64,000 nt of DNA, taken from NCBI GenBank assembly GCA_014155875.1, contig JACEFZ010014503.1:1-64000 (forward strand), read 5' to 3'. Shown one piece after another: positions 42,331 through 53,844 of the stretch. This DNA is from Cepaea nemoralis (Eukaryota; Mollusca; Gastropoda; Stylommatophora; Helicidae). Under the pieces are notes generated by a model. The model was not told the DNA's origin. It saw nothing but the letters and a program-made list of their open reading frames with translations, and made no database searches. Position 1 is the first letter of the stretch. Every line of letters starts with the position of its first letter. The translations under genes were made by a program, and so were the position numbers.

Positions 42331-42839
42331 GGACTCAAAAGCATTTATGCCAGTGTCACTTACAGTGTTTCGTGGAGTAACATACATTTACGCAACATAT
42401 GACAATGTGCAGAATAAAGAAGTGTAAATACAAACTGACACAAGTACTATGTAGTAATTATATGGACTTGTTAGATACAGGGTGTATTTTTAATGACTGT
42501 GCAATTTTTGAAAATGTTGATGCTCCTAGTTTTATATTCACCTATTACGTTGCATTGTGTTGCATGAACTCCACAGTAGGTAAGTACAAAACTTGGAATG
42601 GCAATATTTTAAAAAACTGGACAGTCATTAAAAATACACCCTATATAATTCCATCCAGAGTGAGACAGGGGAAGTTAGCATCTCAATACTTTGATATCTG
42701 CTGATGGAGGTGGAGCACTTATGTGCTTATCACAAATGCCATGACATCACTTCTGTCAGCCAATAACTATGATAACTATGATTTGTAGTAACATGTTTAT
42801 GGCTAAGAAGTAGTACATGCATTTCACAATCCTACATGC

Positions 42840-43085
42840 TGGCTTAGAAATCAGCTGGAAGCAGACCGCCTTGCTGTGATTTTTAACAATGGTCTGGAAC
42901 ATGTGACAACTGGAAAGATTTGCGAAAAGAGGGATACAGAAAGACAGCATTAATAGATTATTGACAGTCTTGTGTCATGGCACAGAAGGGAGTCAACACA
43001 CGAATTGATCCATAATGTCAGATTGTGGAAAGGCATGATTGCCCACGCCAGCCGGCAGGGCACTGGATGGTGATGATGATGAGCG
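42840..43085 (+). pseudogene. LINE-A-type 3' end
   Basis: Broken frames read LEHVTTGKICEKRDTE, LVSWHRRESTHELIHN, KGMIAHASRQGTGW, followed by (GAT)n. Confidence 0.65.
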
Positions 43086-43178
43086 TCATTCGTTCAGAAA
43101 GCAATGGCAAACTACTGAATATAAAAGTGTCTAGAAAATTACAAACAGCCAAAAGATGCTGTGGTTGATAGCAAATCC
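43085..43178. repeat. Interspersed repeat R4
   Basis: CATTCGTTCAGAAAGCAATG, GCAAACTACTGAATATAAAA and ACAAACAGCCAAAAGATGCT match 22940-23045 and 57595-57720. Confidence 0.65.
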
Positions 43179-43330
43179 TGTTAAGGACATGCAACTCATT
43201 TTTAGTAACATAGACTCTGCAAAATTTCCTGTTAAGGACATGCAACTAACGTTTAGTAACATAATCTGTGCAAAATGTCCTATTAAGGACATGCAACTAA
43301 CTTTTATTAACATAGTCTGTGGCAACATAT
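43179..43330. repeat. Tandem repeat, 51-bp unit, three copies
   Basis: Units start with CCTGTTAAGGACATGCAACT and end near CTGCAAAATTT/GTGCAAAATGT. Confidence 0.9.
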
Positions 43331-43429
43331 ATACCTGAGCTTAAACATTTAACAAATCGGCTGCTTTTGAATTTAAGTGTTAACAGGTCTATCAACAAAT
43401 AATCGTTACTGAACAAATCAGCTGAAAAA

Positions 43430-43760
43430 CACATATGTGCCTTTGAATATAATTGTCACAGAAAAGTACTAACAAATCATTTGATGGAAACAAGAACAAA
43501 CAGATCTATCCAACAACAACTTATTACTGAAGAAGATTGTTTATTTAGACAAATAAACTTGAGAAAAATTAAATATTTCAGACAAGTTGTCTGGAAGTGA
43601 TAATTATGGAGGAAGGCATACTTGAGATGTGGAAAAGAGAAAGATGACATCACAGGTGTATTGAAGATGCAAAAGGTAATTTATAGATGATGACAACAAA
43701 AGCAGGTCATCTGGCTTATGATAGAGAGTCAATATGACAGACTGGTATGGGGGCATAGCT
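43430..43760 (+). pseudogene. LINE RT C-terminal relic
   Basis: Reads AFEYNCHRKVLTNHLMETRT, NRSIQQQLITEEDCLFRQIN, LRKIKYFRQVVWK, then AGHLAYDRES. The same LINE C-terminal pattern as 36600-37060 (CYRKxL...RTNxxI...RKxxYFGHV...). Confidence 0.6.
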
Positions 43761-43781
43761 CTGCACAGGAACCTACTAGAG

Positions 43782-44180
43782 CAGTGGTTCTCAACCTTTT
43801 TTTTCTCCCATACACCCCTTCACCATATGTTCAGAATGTCATCCCCCCCCCCTTTCATATTTCCTCCCTATAATTTCACCCCCCCCCCCCCCCCCTACAC
43901 AGTATACATAAAAATTGAAGCTAAATTTAATAACACATACTAGAACAAGTCTAGACGTCTACATAAAACGTGATTTGTGGGTCTACTTGCATTTTAAAAT
44001 GAATTTTAGAAGGGCGAGAAGTACAGAACTGTAAAGTATGGAGGGAAAAACAGTATAAAGTAATCAGTTCTTGTATGAACGGGATCTTGAAATAATTTTA
44101 ATTCCCCCCTGGAAACCCTAAAATTCTTATTCGGGATGGGGGGGGGGGAATGTTCGCGACTCACCAGCTGAGAACCACTG
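43782..44180. mobile_element. hAT MITE-1 with perfect 8-bp target duplication
   Basis: Ends CAGTGGTTCTCAACC and GCTGAGAACCACTG. TACTAGAG occurs at 43774-43781 and 44181-44188. 399 bp, two poly-C tracts, a poly-G tract at about 44139, non-coding. Confidence 0.9.
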
Positions 44181-44535
44181 TACTAGAGGATGGTGAGTCA
44201 CAGAGTGGCTAGTTTATTTGCCTAACAGTCCAGTCAGTTCTTTGAGGCAGGATTCTTTTTCCTTGACCATGTGGCTCCAATGTCAACCCAAGTTCAGAAT
44301 ACAGGCACCAGATGGCCAGCTAATATGTTATGCAGAACTACAGATGGATGGATACATTGTAACTGACTTTACTGATTATGTATAAATCAATGTATCACAC
44401 TATACTGTTTATTTATATACTTATTGTTGTCATTATTAACCTCCATGAGTATTTGCTGTGACTTTGTGGGACTGAAATATATATATTTATATCCATCACC
44501 ACTTCCATGACTTGGTTGCCTATAAATTTGAAATA

Positions 44536-45056
44536 CGAGGGTAAGTTAATAAGTAAGCCACAAATGGCTGTAGAAAAATAACTAAATATGATAACAACTT
44601 GAAACCAGTTTTATTTTTATACATACATTGTCCCTTTATTTCTCAACATAATTTCCACCAACATTGATGCACTTATCCCATCGTCTTATCAGTCCTCCCA
44701 AACCGGCTGCATAGATCTGCGTGCTATGTTTTCATTTACCTGCCATCCCACAGAACTGTGTGACTTACTTATTGACTCGCCCTCGTAACTTTTTCTACCC
44801 AGCTATGCACCACTTTATGGGACAAACATTTGTCAGCATAAACACTGAAAACCCACCTTGGTGGGAGACATTTCCCGAATGGCGCGGAATTTGAATGTGA
44901 AGTGAAAACAATGGGATAAGTGCATCAATGTTGGTGGAAATATGTTGAGAAATAAAGGGACAATGTATGTATAAAAATAAACTGGTTTCAAGTTGTTATT
45001 ATATTTAGTTATTTTTCTACAGCCATTTGTGGCTTCCTTATTGACTTCCCCTCATA
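44536..45056. mobile_element. mariner MITE (44536-44785) plus inverted partial copy (44911-45056)
   Basis: The first element has ends CGAGGGTAAGTTAATAAGT and TTATTGACTCGCCCTCG with TA at 44534 and 44786. From 44911 a second copy of its left 145 bases follows in inverse orientation (ATGGGATAAGTGCATCAATG ... TTATTGACTTCCCCTCAT). On the + strand the second copy reads WDKCINVGGNYVEK, a mariner transposase C-terminus. Confidence 0.75.
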
Positions 45057-45059
45057 CTA

Positions 45060-45468
45060 TTCCCACGTTGTTAATTTTCTTGATCACATTTTAGGTCATG
45101 TTTGATGTGCTATTATTTGATGGCTGATTTAGTTTTCAGCATTTGCAAAAACACTTGGCCTGTTATGAATAGTTAGCTATTGATTGTATTTATATTCTTT
45201 ATTGCTGTCCTGCTGTTTATCTTAATATGTTTATCAGTATGTCTAAATTAACTGATATATTTGTGTGCATGCATATTATCTGACATTACAGTTAAAGTTG
45301 TGAGACTTTTTATGTATAAAAAAGGTGTCTTCTGACTCACTCTTTGTGTTTACACATTTTATATTCAACAATTAAACACTAGCATATATTTTGTTTATGT
45401 GAACTTTTGTTTCACCTCCTTTATATTGACTGGACTCTTCTAAAATTTTCCTTTGCACACCTGCTTAC
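45060..45468. other. AT-rich stretch, nothing recognised
   Basis: No coding pattern or repeat shared with the rest of the window was seen. Confidence 0.5.
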
Positions 45469-45800
45469 ATCATCATTATCATCATCAAGCATCTTGATGA
45501 ATGGTGTAGGAATTAATGCGTCTCCACATCTTGCCATCTTCAGCAGCGTATATAAATTCATGTTCTGAAAACCTCCAAGCTATGATACAAGACTGAAGAA
45601 TTTTATCTTACTGTCTTTCCACAAACTTGTCCAGTTGTCACAATATGTTCTAGTTTTAGTCTTCTCAAAATGTGCCCAAAGAATAATTATTAATTGCTGC
45701 CACTTTCTGATGTTTGTGGTAAGTTGTCTTTGTGTTTTACCCTTTTTCAGAAAACATTTATATTACTCATTTTGACTGTCCAAGCAATTTTCAGCATTTT
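45469..45800 (-). pseudogene. LINE-A2-type 3' relic
   Basis: Starts with the inverse of a (GATGAT)n tail at 45469-45487. Next come TCCAGTTGTCACAATATGTT (inverse of the TGKI box) and AAAATGTGCCCAAAGAATAA (the GHV box), as in other A2 copies. Heavily decayed. Confidence 0.55.
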
Positions 45801-46179
45801 TCTGGAAAACTATGTCTCTGAAGTCTCAACAGATGTTTTTGCTTGTTTACTAATTGCGCAGGAAGTATAATATTTATAAGAGTTGTATCTCTTTTTGTGA
45901 CCAAAATATTTGTTGTGTATCCTTTTAATTGCTTGCAGCAACTTTCTTGTCATTTTCAGCTTCTTTACCTCTATATTTATTTGTTTATGTTTTTATGAAG
46001 TGTGCCCTTTTCTTCTGTACATCTGCACATTTCTAGGGCTTTTGTTTTATTTACTAGTTATTAATGAGGAAAGAGAAGCAGAGAGATGTATGTGGAAAGC
46101 TTAAATCTTTGGGTAATAACTAATAATATCAGCAAGACCAATTTCATCAAATTATCACTTTGCCAAGTCATGATTGATG

Positions 46180-47364
46180 CACAGATGCCATTTTTGCTCT
46201 TAGACAAATTATAGAAAAATCAATCGAATTCAATGAAACACTCTACTTAGCCTTTGTCGACCAAGAAAAGGCATTTGATAGAGTAAATAGAAACAAGTTG
46301 TGGGAAATCCTTAAACAATATGGAGTGAGTACACATCTAACAAACCTATGTAGAAGCTTATACAACAACAGTGAATGCATAGTGAGGGCAACTGGAGGAC
46401 ACTCAGAACCCTTCACCGTAAGATCTGGAGTACGACAAGGTTATGTCCTGTCCCCTCTCTTTTCTATAACATATATAGACAACATATATAAAGAAACCAG
46501 CCAAACAGAGACTGCAAGAATACTGCATGACAAGAACACAGAAGAAGAACCATCTGCAAATCTAACCATCAAAGAACTCCTGTTTGCGGACGACCAGGCA
46601 CTAATAGCAAAATCAGAAGCTGAATTACAAGACCACATGAATAGTCTAACGAAATGTGTAGGGAACATAACATGAAAATTAGCACAAGCAAAACAGAGGT
46701 AATGACTATAACTAAAGAAAAAAACAACAACAATTCGCCTAAATGAACATCCCTTGAAACAAGTAAAGAGTTTCAAGTACCTAGGAAGTATAATATCATC
46801 AACTGGCAGATCAGAAGACGAGATAGAAAATAGATGCAATAAGGTAAACCAACTCATTTGACAAACGGCACCAATACTAAAGAACAAACATGTATCAATA
46901 ACTACTAAGAAAGCACTTTACAACACAATCTTCCTACCAACTCTATGCTACCAATGCGAAACCTGGACAATGACAGAAAAAGAGAAAAGAAAAATCACAA
47001 CAACAGAAATCAGATTCCTGAGAAGAATACTCAACGTATCAAGAAGAGATAAGATCAGAAATGAAGAAATCAGGACTAAAGTGGGGGTTATAGCAGCACT
47101 AGATTTTATTAGAAAGCAAGCAATTCAAATGGTTTGGCCATGCAAGTAGGTTACCATTCAACAGCATACCACAACAAACAATGATGTACAGACCAGATGG
47201 AAACAGAGGAAGAGGCTGACCACATAAACGCTGGACGGAGGGAATAGCAGAGTCCATGGGAATATCGATACATGAAGCCCATAATCGGGCACTCTCACGA
47301 TGTTTATACTTCACCTCGACACCGCAAGGTACAAGATGAACATGATGAGATTAGATGAAATGAG
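46180..47364 (+). pseudogene. LINE-B copy with 10-bp target duplication
   Basis: Reads NRNKLWEILKQYGVSTHL, GVRQGYVLSPLFSITYID (box B), KELLFADDQALIAKSEAELQ (box C), then after a shift at about 46660 FKYLGSIISSTGRSEDEI, LCYQCETWTMTEKEKRKIT and ITESMGISIHEAH. ATGATTGATG occurs at 46170-46179 and 47365-47374, although the second overlaps a GATGA-rich tail. About 1.2 kb, 5' truncated at nearly the same place as 31085-32400. Confidence 0.8.
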
Positions 47365-47519
47365 ATGATTGATGTCAGCTCCAGACCAGATGTCTTCAGA
47401 AGGACAAATTGTTAGAGAATTCACTTGTTAGAATGTATTAAATTACAGTAACTGCTCTACTTGTTAATTGAATACAAGTATCAAATAGTACCTATCCTAA
47501 ATCATCAAAATACCACAAC

Positions 47520-47800
47520 ATGCATACAAAAAAGAAGTTGATGGATTCATCCAAGCACTGTGTTACCAATGCCAGACATGAGCGTCCCTAGAAGCACACA
47601 GGCATAAAATCATATCATGTGAGATGAGATGCATAAGAAATGCATCCAGAATAAAATAGAAAGATCAAATGAGCAACTCAGAACAGGTGTAGGGATCATA
47701 TTGATTACTGAATTTATAGATCACCAAAGAATTAAATGGTTTGGACATTTAGCTAGAATGGAACAAAATCAGCCAGCAGCTAGTGCGTTTTAAGGGGAAA
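47520..47800 (+). pseudogene. LINE RT C-terminal relic
   Basis: Broken frames: SKHCVTNARH-like debris (YQCQT), then FIDHQRIKWFGHLARMEQNQ, a LINE-B-like WFGHxxRM box. Many stops. Confidence 0.55.
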
Positions 47801-47849
47801 GACACAAATAATGAGAATAAAAGAAAGCAAATGATAACTCTATTTTCCT

Positions 47850-48440
47850 TGGTGAAATCTCTCTTCAAGGGGGTAAAACATACACCTATATAGGTAGCAG
47901 TTGGAAGAAGAGACAGAAGTATTAAAATAAGAATCTAAATGGCAATAAAATCCTTCAAAGCAGAAATTAAATCTAGCATCAAGCTTAGTATATTTAACTT
48001 AGTCGTCACATTAGTACTACTTTATGGATCATAAATATAGAAATTAGCTAAAACAATTACTTTAGTTGTTGCCTTTCCAGAATGGAAGAATTATAAATAA
48101 TATGACAAAACCACCAGTGTGCAGCTCATGAAGAGAACTAAACAACTCATAGCGAATCAATAAGTGAGGAAACAAGGCTGGCACTATTAGGACACACACT
48201 CAGAAAACCTGTTAGTAGTTATGACTAAAAGTCCTTCCTATGGAACCTGTAAGATAGAAGAAATAGAGTCAAAACCTAAAAACACATAGAGAAGGGAATT
48301 AGAGATAAAGGTGAGCAATCAAGGGAAAACATGGAGTGGGCTACGAGATCTGGCAAAGGTAGTATGGCTTGGAGTTAGTTGAGGGCCTCTGCTCTATTAG
48401 GGAATAAAAGACAAACACAGAAGAATAATTACAGATAAGC
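47850..48440 (+). pseudogene. LINE relic (LGHTLR type)
   Basis: Frames read TYTYIGSSWKK, then ETRLALLGHTLRKPVSS and RASALLGNKRQTQ. This follows the pattern of an RTE/Nimb-like C-terminus (WLGHTLRRP...WNPQGKRKRG...ALCS). Heavily mutated. Confidence 0.5.
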
Positions 48441-48499
48441 ATTGAATGCTACACTTGAGGTTCTGATGTGTATGTAGAATAATCAGACAAATTCAGTGG

Positions 48500-48970
48500 A
48501 GCCATTAGCATAACAAATGGGAAATATTGCAGCAACTATGATTCTGAAACCAGAACCAATATTAATTGCAGATAAAGAACTCTTAAAATTAGAAGACAAT
48601 ATACATTCATTGAAAATTCTTACTGGTGCGCTGTCTGTTTCCCAAATGTTCAGATTCATCAAGCACCAAGAGCTACAAGATCTACTGTCCAAATTATGTC
48701 AACAACTTATTCTACAGTGTATCACATACCATTGTGGCTTACCAAGAAATGAGAGAGATAACACATTGGCTAATAGAAAATGCTGCGCACGGCCACCAGA
48801 TTTTCTATATTACCCATTACCAAAGGAAGAACTTCATAAAGCCACTTAAACGGTCACCTATTTACCCACAGGATAACTTTTGTCTATTGGATAGGACTGG
48901 AAAAGTTACTATCGTTAAGCTCAGAACAAAATACAACAGAATCATCAGGTACAAAGCAAAGTAATTGTTC
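48500..48970 (+). pseudogene. LINE-E RNase H domain relic
   Basis: Reads ALSVSQMFRFIKHQELQDLL, LQCITYHCGLPRNERDNTLA (RNase H last motif; jockey copies read IPxHCGxxGNExADxLA), and in a second frame DRTGKVTIVKLRTKYNRII, which corresponds to the RLRTGHNRL box at 55.5 kb. It therefore belongs to LINE-E. Confidence 0.65.
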
Positions 48971-49179
48971 TACAGAAAAGTATGTTTGAGCAAGTACCTC
49001 AAACTGTAGACTATAATCTGCAACACTACGAAATGTGCTCAGAAAGGTCTATTCCATGGCCGAATGAAACAACCTAAGATGTCAAACTCTTCAAAAGCTT
49101 GCAGGATCTTCAGAAAATAATGCAGTTGATGCAGGAAAAACAAATTCTGTGGATATAAAGGTAAAATAAAGTAATTTTA

Positions 49180-49400
49180 CTCGCTGAGAAGCGTTTTGTG
49201 CATACGTTGCTAGACCCATAGTTTTATAAATGTATTATTTAAGGACCAAATGGCACTCCACGGGGTGATGTGGTCAATATCATTTCTGTCGCTCTCACTT
49301 TCCAAGACATTGCCTGGTGCCCAGTATAGGTTGGGTCGATCCGGTAGCCCAAGGCAAACTTAAACTTTCCAAGACATTGCCTGGTGCCCAGTATTGTTTG
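49180..49400 (-). repeat. SINE-A with a 33-bp internal duplication
   Basis: Contains TTGCTAGACCCATAGTTTTA and GGTTGGGTCGATCCGGTAGC. AAACTTTCCAAGACATTGCC, TGGTGCCCAGTAT occurs twice (about 49297 and 49363). Confidence 0.7.
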
Positions 49401-49512
49401 TTGTTTTGATGTATATAATGCTCTATTTTCTTTAGGCGATCATCATTAGTTACTCTGGTTGTCCAAGGAATACAACTCAATTGTCTCAGGAACCCAATCT
49501 CTGTTTGTTTTG
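49401..49512 (-). pseudogene. LINE-A2 fragment fused to SINE-A
   Basis: On the - strand: RVTNDDRLKKIEHYIHQNNK, the segment equal to KVTNNKCLKKANETKTLYTT of the 7.5-kb copy. It joins the SINE without spacer. Confidence 0.6.
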
Positions 49513-50344
49513 TTTTTTTTCAAGTTCTTCCTAGGGGTGATGGTCGACGACCATACTCGTTGTCTAGAACAGCGCCTAGTAGGTTAGGGGACAGATGATT
49601 TATCTCCATTAGGTTGGAAAATCTGCCTAGTCAGCAGAAAATCGGCTGTTCTGTAATCAAAGAGAATGTTATTGTTATTTGGTATGAAACGTTGAAAGTC
49701 GATTAGAAGATGTGGTAGTGGGTATTCAAGGGCTCATTAAGGCAGACGTGGCTTTAAGAAAGATCGATTTCATAACAGACACTGTTGGTTGATTGCAGAC
49801 TTGCGGCTATTGCAACTGTGAAATGACAAAGTGTGATACCGGTGGACAAAGTAAGAAATGTTACATTAGCTAAACTTCGAGAACACCCTTTGTATTGTTG
49901 AAAGATGGAACAATGGAAGGTTAGTGTAGCAGACATTGTAGTATAGAAAGTTGAAGATGTCAGCCATGGGAAATGGATCTTTGCTGACGAATACTCAGAT
50001 GATATCGAAACTATCCCAGGTGGAGCCACAGATTGCATTGCCATAAATGTTGTTATGACTGTTTTATTAGAACTCATGTACAATGAAGATTTGGAGTTCT
50101 TGGTGGTGTGGCATGGAAAAGTTGTGAAGCTATCTCTGAAATACAGAGACACTTTGTGTTAGAAAAACAAACAAACCAAGAGTGTGGAGAGATGAATGAT
50201 TAGTCTGTATAAGTGCTTCTTTAGCAGATACGCTGGAATGGTAAGTTGAAACTTTCGGTAATGTAAAAGCGGGAAAGTGCTGATGTTGCTGATTATGTAT
50301 TGTGACAAGTCTTTTCAGATAAAAGTTCAAGACACTGTTTGACA
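49513..50344. other. Unidentified stretch with short open frames
   Basis: A + strand frame at about 49948-50160 reads KVEDVSHGKWIFADEYSDDI, ETIPGGATDCIAINVVMTVL, LELMYNEDLEFLVVWHGKVV before a stop. It has a protein-like composition but no family I recognise. An opposite-strand frame (49754-50152) is longer but rich in Ser and Thr and looks like its shadow. No splice-site pair was convincing. Confidence 0.35.
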
Positions 50345-51000
50345 TAACTACAGAAGTTACATTTTTTCCTAATTTGGGTAACACATTTTGTTCTTAGTTT
50401 GGTCGACATAGGTTCTTACTTTTCCATACCTATTTCTTAGTTTGGCTGACAGATTTTCCTAGTTTTTATCACATTGGACGACATATTTATAAGTTTGATT
50501 AAAATATGTCTTTACTTGGTCAATATTTTTTCACATTTGGTTAACAAAGTTTCATATTTTTCATAAGTTTGGATGAGATATTTATAAATTTTGTCAACAT
50601 TTTAGTTGCGCTGGCTAATATTTTTTCCTAGTTTTTATAAGTTTGGTCGAGATATTTCTGTATTTAGCCAAAAATTTTCCCATTTGGCTAACAAATGTTC
50701 CTACTTTTTATGAGTTTGGACGATAAGTTTCTTTACTTGGTCAATAGTTTTCACCTTTTGGCTAACAAATGTTCCTACATTTTATAAATTTGGATGCGAT
50801 ATTTCTTTATGTGGCCACTATTTTTCATCTGTGGCTGAAATGATTTCCTACTTAGGTCGTCATATTTTTCTACAGTTTTGTAAGTTTGGTCAAGATATTT
50901 CATAACTTGACCAATACTTTTCTCTATGGCTAACAAATTTTCCTACTTTTTATAAGTTAGGATGAGTTATTTATAAGTTTGGTTGAAATATTTCTGTACA
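50345..51000. repeat. Degenerate minisatellite
   Basis: Loose repeats built from GTTTGGTCGAGATATTTCT, ACTTGGTCAATATTTTTC, GGCTAACAAATTTTCCTAC and TTTTTATAAGTTTGG. The period is variable, near 70-100 bp. Confidence 0.75.
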
Positions 51001-51069
51001 TGGCCCTGTGTTCTAATCCTATCATTTACAATGAGTTGGTTACCACTACACATACTACAATACTGGGTG

Positions 51070-51468
51070 TTATTCTATGGTCGTGATAGAGATAGAGGTA
51101 GAGAAAGCTAGATAGAGGGAGAGCGTGTGTATTGGTCGCTGTGAATGGTATTTTGTTTTTTCATATTGTTTAGTTTGTGTAGCGGTGACTGGTGCAGTGG
51201 GAACATGTCTCTCACTCATTGATGGTTCTGGTGTTGTCGTTCTTGTCTTGTGTGTGTAGTGTGTGTGTGTTTCTTTTTTGACTGGGATGTAGTAGGATAT
51301 CTTTCTTCGCCTGATGGCAGATATAGCAAACGTCTCTTGTTCATTGAGGATCTTTTTAACATGGTGGGTGAGAGTCTTAGCCCCGTTTGAATAAATATAA
51401 CATGACTGACAACAATATGTACAACATAACAACACAAAAAGACAACAAAAGCCCTGGATATAATACAT
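51070..51468 (-). CDS. Unidentified open frame, hydrophobic N-terminus
   Basis: 132 codons on the - strand. Residues 5-22 are hydrophobic and cysteine-rich (GFCCLFVLLCCTYCCQSCY), as in a signal peptide or membrane anchor, followed by NGAKTLTHHVKKILNEQETF, AISAIRRRKISYYI and a Thr/Pro-rich, low-complexity end. I do not recognise it. A simple-sequence (ACAC) block in its second half makes chance openness likely. Confidence 0.2.
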   Translation of the reverse strand: MYYIQGFCCLFVLLCCTYCCQSCYIYSNGAKTLTHHVKKILNEQETFAISAIRRRKISYYIPVKKETHTHYTHKTRTTTPEPSMSERHVPTAPVTATQTKQYEKTKYHSQRPIHTLSLYLAFSTSISITTIE

Positions 51469-51756
51469 AGCTATTTATTAATACGTGGTATGGTACACAT
51501 ATAAACAGATAGCAAGAAGAGTATTGTTTCATTCTTTTTAATAACTCATGATAAGGTCCACCTTTCTGTATAAACCGACGACAAGAAGAGGCATGTTTCA
51601 CTGTTTATTGACCCAGGCTAAGGTACACCGTGCTTAGAGGTGACAAAAATATGGACATTAGTAACATACAGGTTTATATTTTCAAATATACTAACTTTGA
51701 CTTTGTGCCTTATTGTCGGATTCTTCTCTCGTTTGACCCGGGAAGGCTGATTTGTG

Positions 51757-52484
51757 TGTCTACTCGTCTGTATCGAGGTTTTCAAGTTCGATAAAGTCTA
51801 TTTCTAACCAAGAATTAATATTGTCAATCTTTCCCTGGGCGAAAAGTTTCATTTTCGTGTGATACATATAGATCTTAACAAGTGGTGTTGAAAACAGGTC
51901 TTCTACAGGTACCCCATTCAGGTTCTTGTCTGGTTTTAATGCGTTGCCTCTTGTAAGAGCTAAACATACGGGTTCGAAATGACTCATTGTGACTTGTACT
52001 GTTGAATATTATAGTAACACATTGACCGGATTTAGTCCAGTTTAACGAGTAAACCAGTCGGGTTTGCATCTCTGTTGATATTGAGACCACTCTGTTCTGA
52101 CCACTCTTTCTTTGTTCAGTGTATAATGTTTAGTGGCAACCAGTCTTAGGGCAGCCAGATGAAGGTCTGCTGCAGGCTGTAGACATATTTTTCTTGTTGA
52201 TCGATTGAGCAATCGACACCCGTGTCACCGAACTTAAAAAAAGCTTCCTTAGTCTGTGTTCTTCACGAATAATAACAAGTTCTTGAGCAGATTTTTGCTG
52301 TGACACTAGGGTCGCCCCAAAGGGTTGTTGGGATGACAGACAATTGCGCTTGGTCAAACACTGTGGTAGGTTGTGCGTAGATATTCACTCTTTTCATACT
52401 AGGAAACACCGATTTACCACTAGTGATATCAATGGTGATATGCGGTGTTTGTGCCAGCAATGTTCCTTCGAAGTGATATACCAC
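51757..52484 (-). pseudogene. Unidentified broken coding-like region
   Basis: Adjacent frames on the - strand look protein-like: VYHFEGTLLAQTPHITIDIT and VFDQAQLSVIPTTLWGDPSV (52484-52263), SISTEMQTRLVYSLNWTKSG (near 52085), and MSHFEPVCLALTRGNALKPD with VPVEDLFSTPLVKIYMYHTK and INSWLEIDFIELENLDTDE (51987-51760). They follow one another in order with frame changes between, like a decayed gene or element. I do not recognise the family. Confidence 0.35.
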
Positions 52485-52529
52485 TCTGTAGCCACTCCTA
52501 TGGGATACAACCTGAGAATAAATAACAAC

Positions 52530-52530
52530 C

Positions 52531-52613
<83 letters not shown>
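52530..52613. repeat. (TA)n microsatellite
   Basis: About 40 TA units, uninterrupted. Confidence 0.95.
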
Positions 52614-52618
<5 letters not shown>

Positions 52619-52859
52619 CCTCACATCCACCCTAAGCTTCTTCATATTGAGACTTGTTCAGTTATTGATGACCTATCTGTAATTATATTACAATCATTTC
52701 TTTATATGTAGCTGCTTACAGACTCAGCCACCAGTGTGGATTGGCTGAATGATAAGGTTGTCGGTGACGATGGCCGCTAACTTTTGGTTGGGGATGGTTC
52801 CAGGCTTTCGTGTTGGCGATTATAGTTGAAGAGGACGCTCCTCAATTCTATTGAACCTT

Positions 52860-53060
52860 AGTATGATTATTTTCCTCTTTGGTGCCGTGTCCTTCGGTTC
52901 ACGAGTTAAATTTTTCGGAGACTCCTGTGGGTCGTCGCTAGAGCTACGGAGTTCGTGCTTTATGCGACGCTTTCCGCGCTGCAGAAAGAGACCGAGCCAT
53001 TATGGGATAAAACCCGGTGCTATGAAATCGACCCTGTCGACTTTTAAGCGACTATATTTC
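52860..53060 (+). repeat. SINE-B body, head lost
   Basis: TTCGGTTCACGAGTTAAATT, GGTCGTCGCTAGAGCTACGG, GTTCGTGCTTTATGCGACGC, GGATAAAACCCGGTGCTATG. It matches the - strand reading of 2019-2200. Confidence 0.75.
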
Positions 53061-53840
53061 CTCTTTGGTAAAGTTCTGTTGCAGGACAGCTCGCAGTCGA
53101 CATGTCACTAGATCCTCATAGGTGCTCCTAGAGACGCGAGCCGGTGTATCTCCACACACTGACCCTCTTCTACCATCGTTTGCAAAGGAGGCACGCTAAA
53201 CAGATCCACGCCAGAATGAAGACATTCACATTAGTTGGGGTGACTCAGAGCTAGCATACGAATATATCAGAATACTTCTTCTTATGAGACCGACTAGGTA
53301 AAATTGTTAGGTTTATACATTTACTATGCTCACCCGGTGGTGTTGGTCGTCTCTTTCTTCTAATACCACAACATGATTGGACAACACGATCGACAGTGCC
53401 TTGCAGTAAGTCCTAAGGGCTGTCCAGCTGTCCCTATATTTTTGTTGGACGGCCGATTCCTCTGCTACTATTTGATCATTTGACCACTATTATTGGTTTT
53501 GTAACAGATGGTATCGTTTATGGGTATATTGTGTTCTCCAGTTTATGTTATGTTCGTTAAGCTGTGAAGTCGGATGCCTCTGTGTTTTTCCTCGGACTTG
53601 TGAACACAGCGACACAGAAGAACAGACCGGTCCTAATCCTAACACTATGACCAACTAGACACCCCACAAGCTCAGGACTGGTACTCTTACCAACGACAAA
53701 GTACCGAGATTTGAACCTGTTACCTTCACATAATCATCAACCAGCACACCACCTCTCCTTTGCTACACATAGTCTGGGTAATATCGCCATTACAATTAAT
53801 TAACAAAAACATAATCACATTCTTCTACCACTAGACCTCT
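53061..53840. other. Stretch without recognised feature
   Basis: Mixed composition, no coding pattern, no repeat shared with the window. Confidence 0.5.
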
Positions 53841-53844
53841 CCAC

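Noticed and set aside
49754..50152. 132-codon - strand open frame
   Set aside because: Ser/Thr-rich with no signature; the opposite + frame looks more protein-like, so it is probably a shadow.
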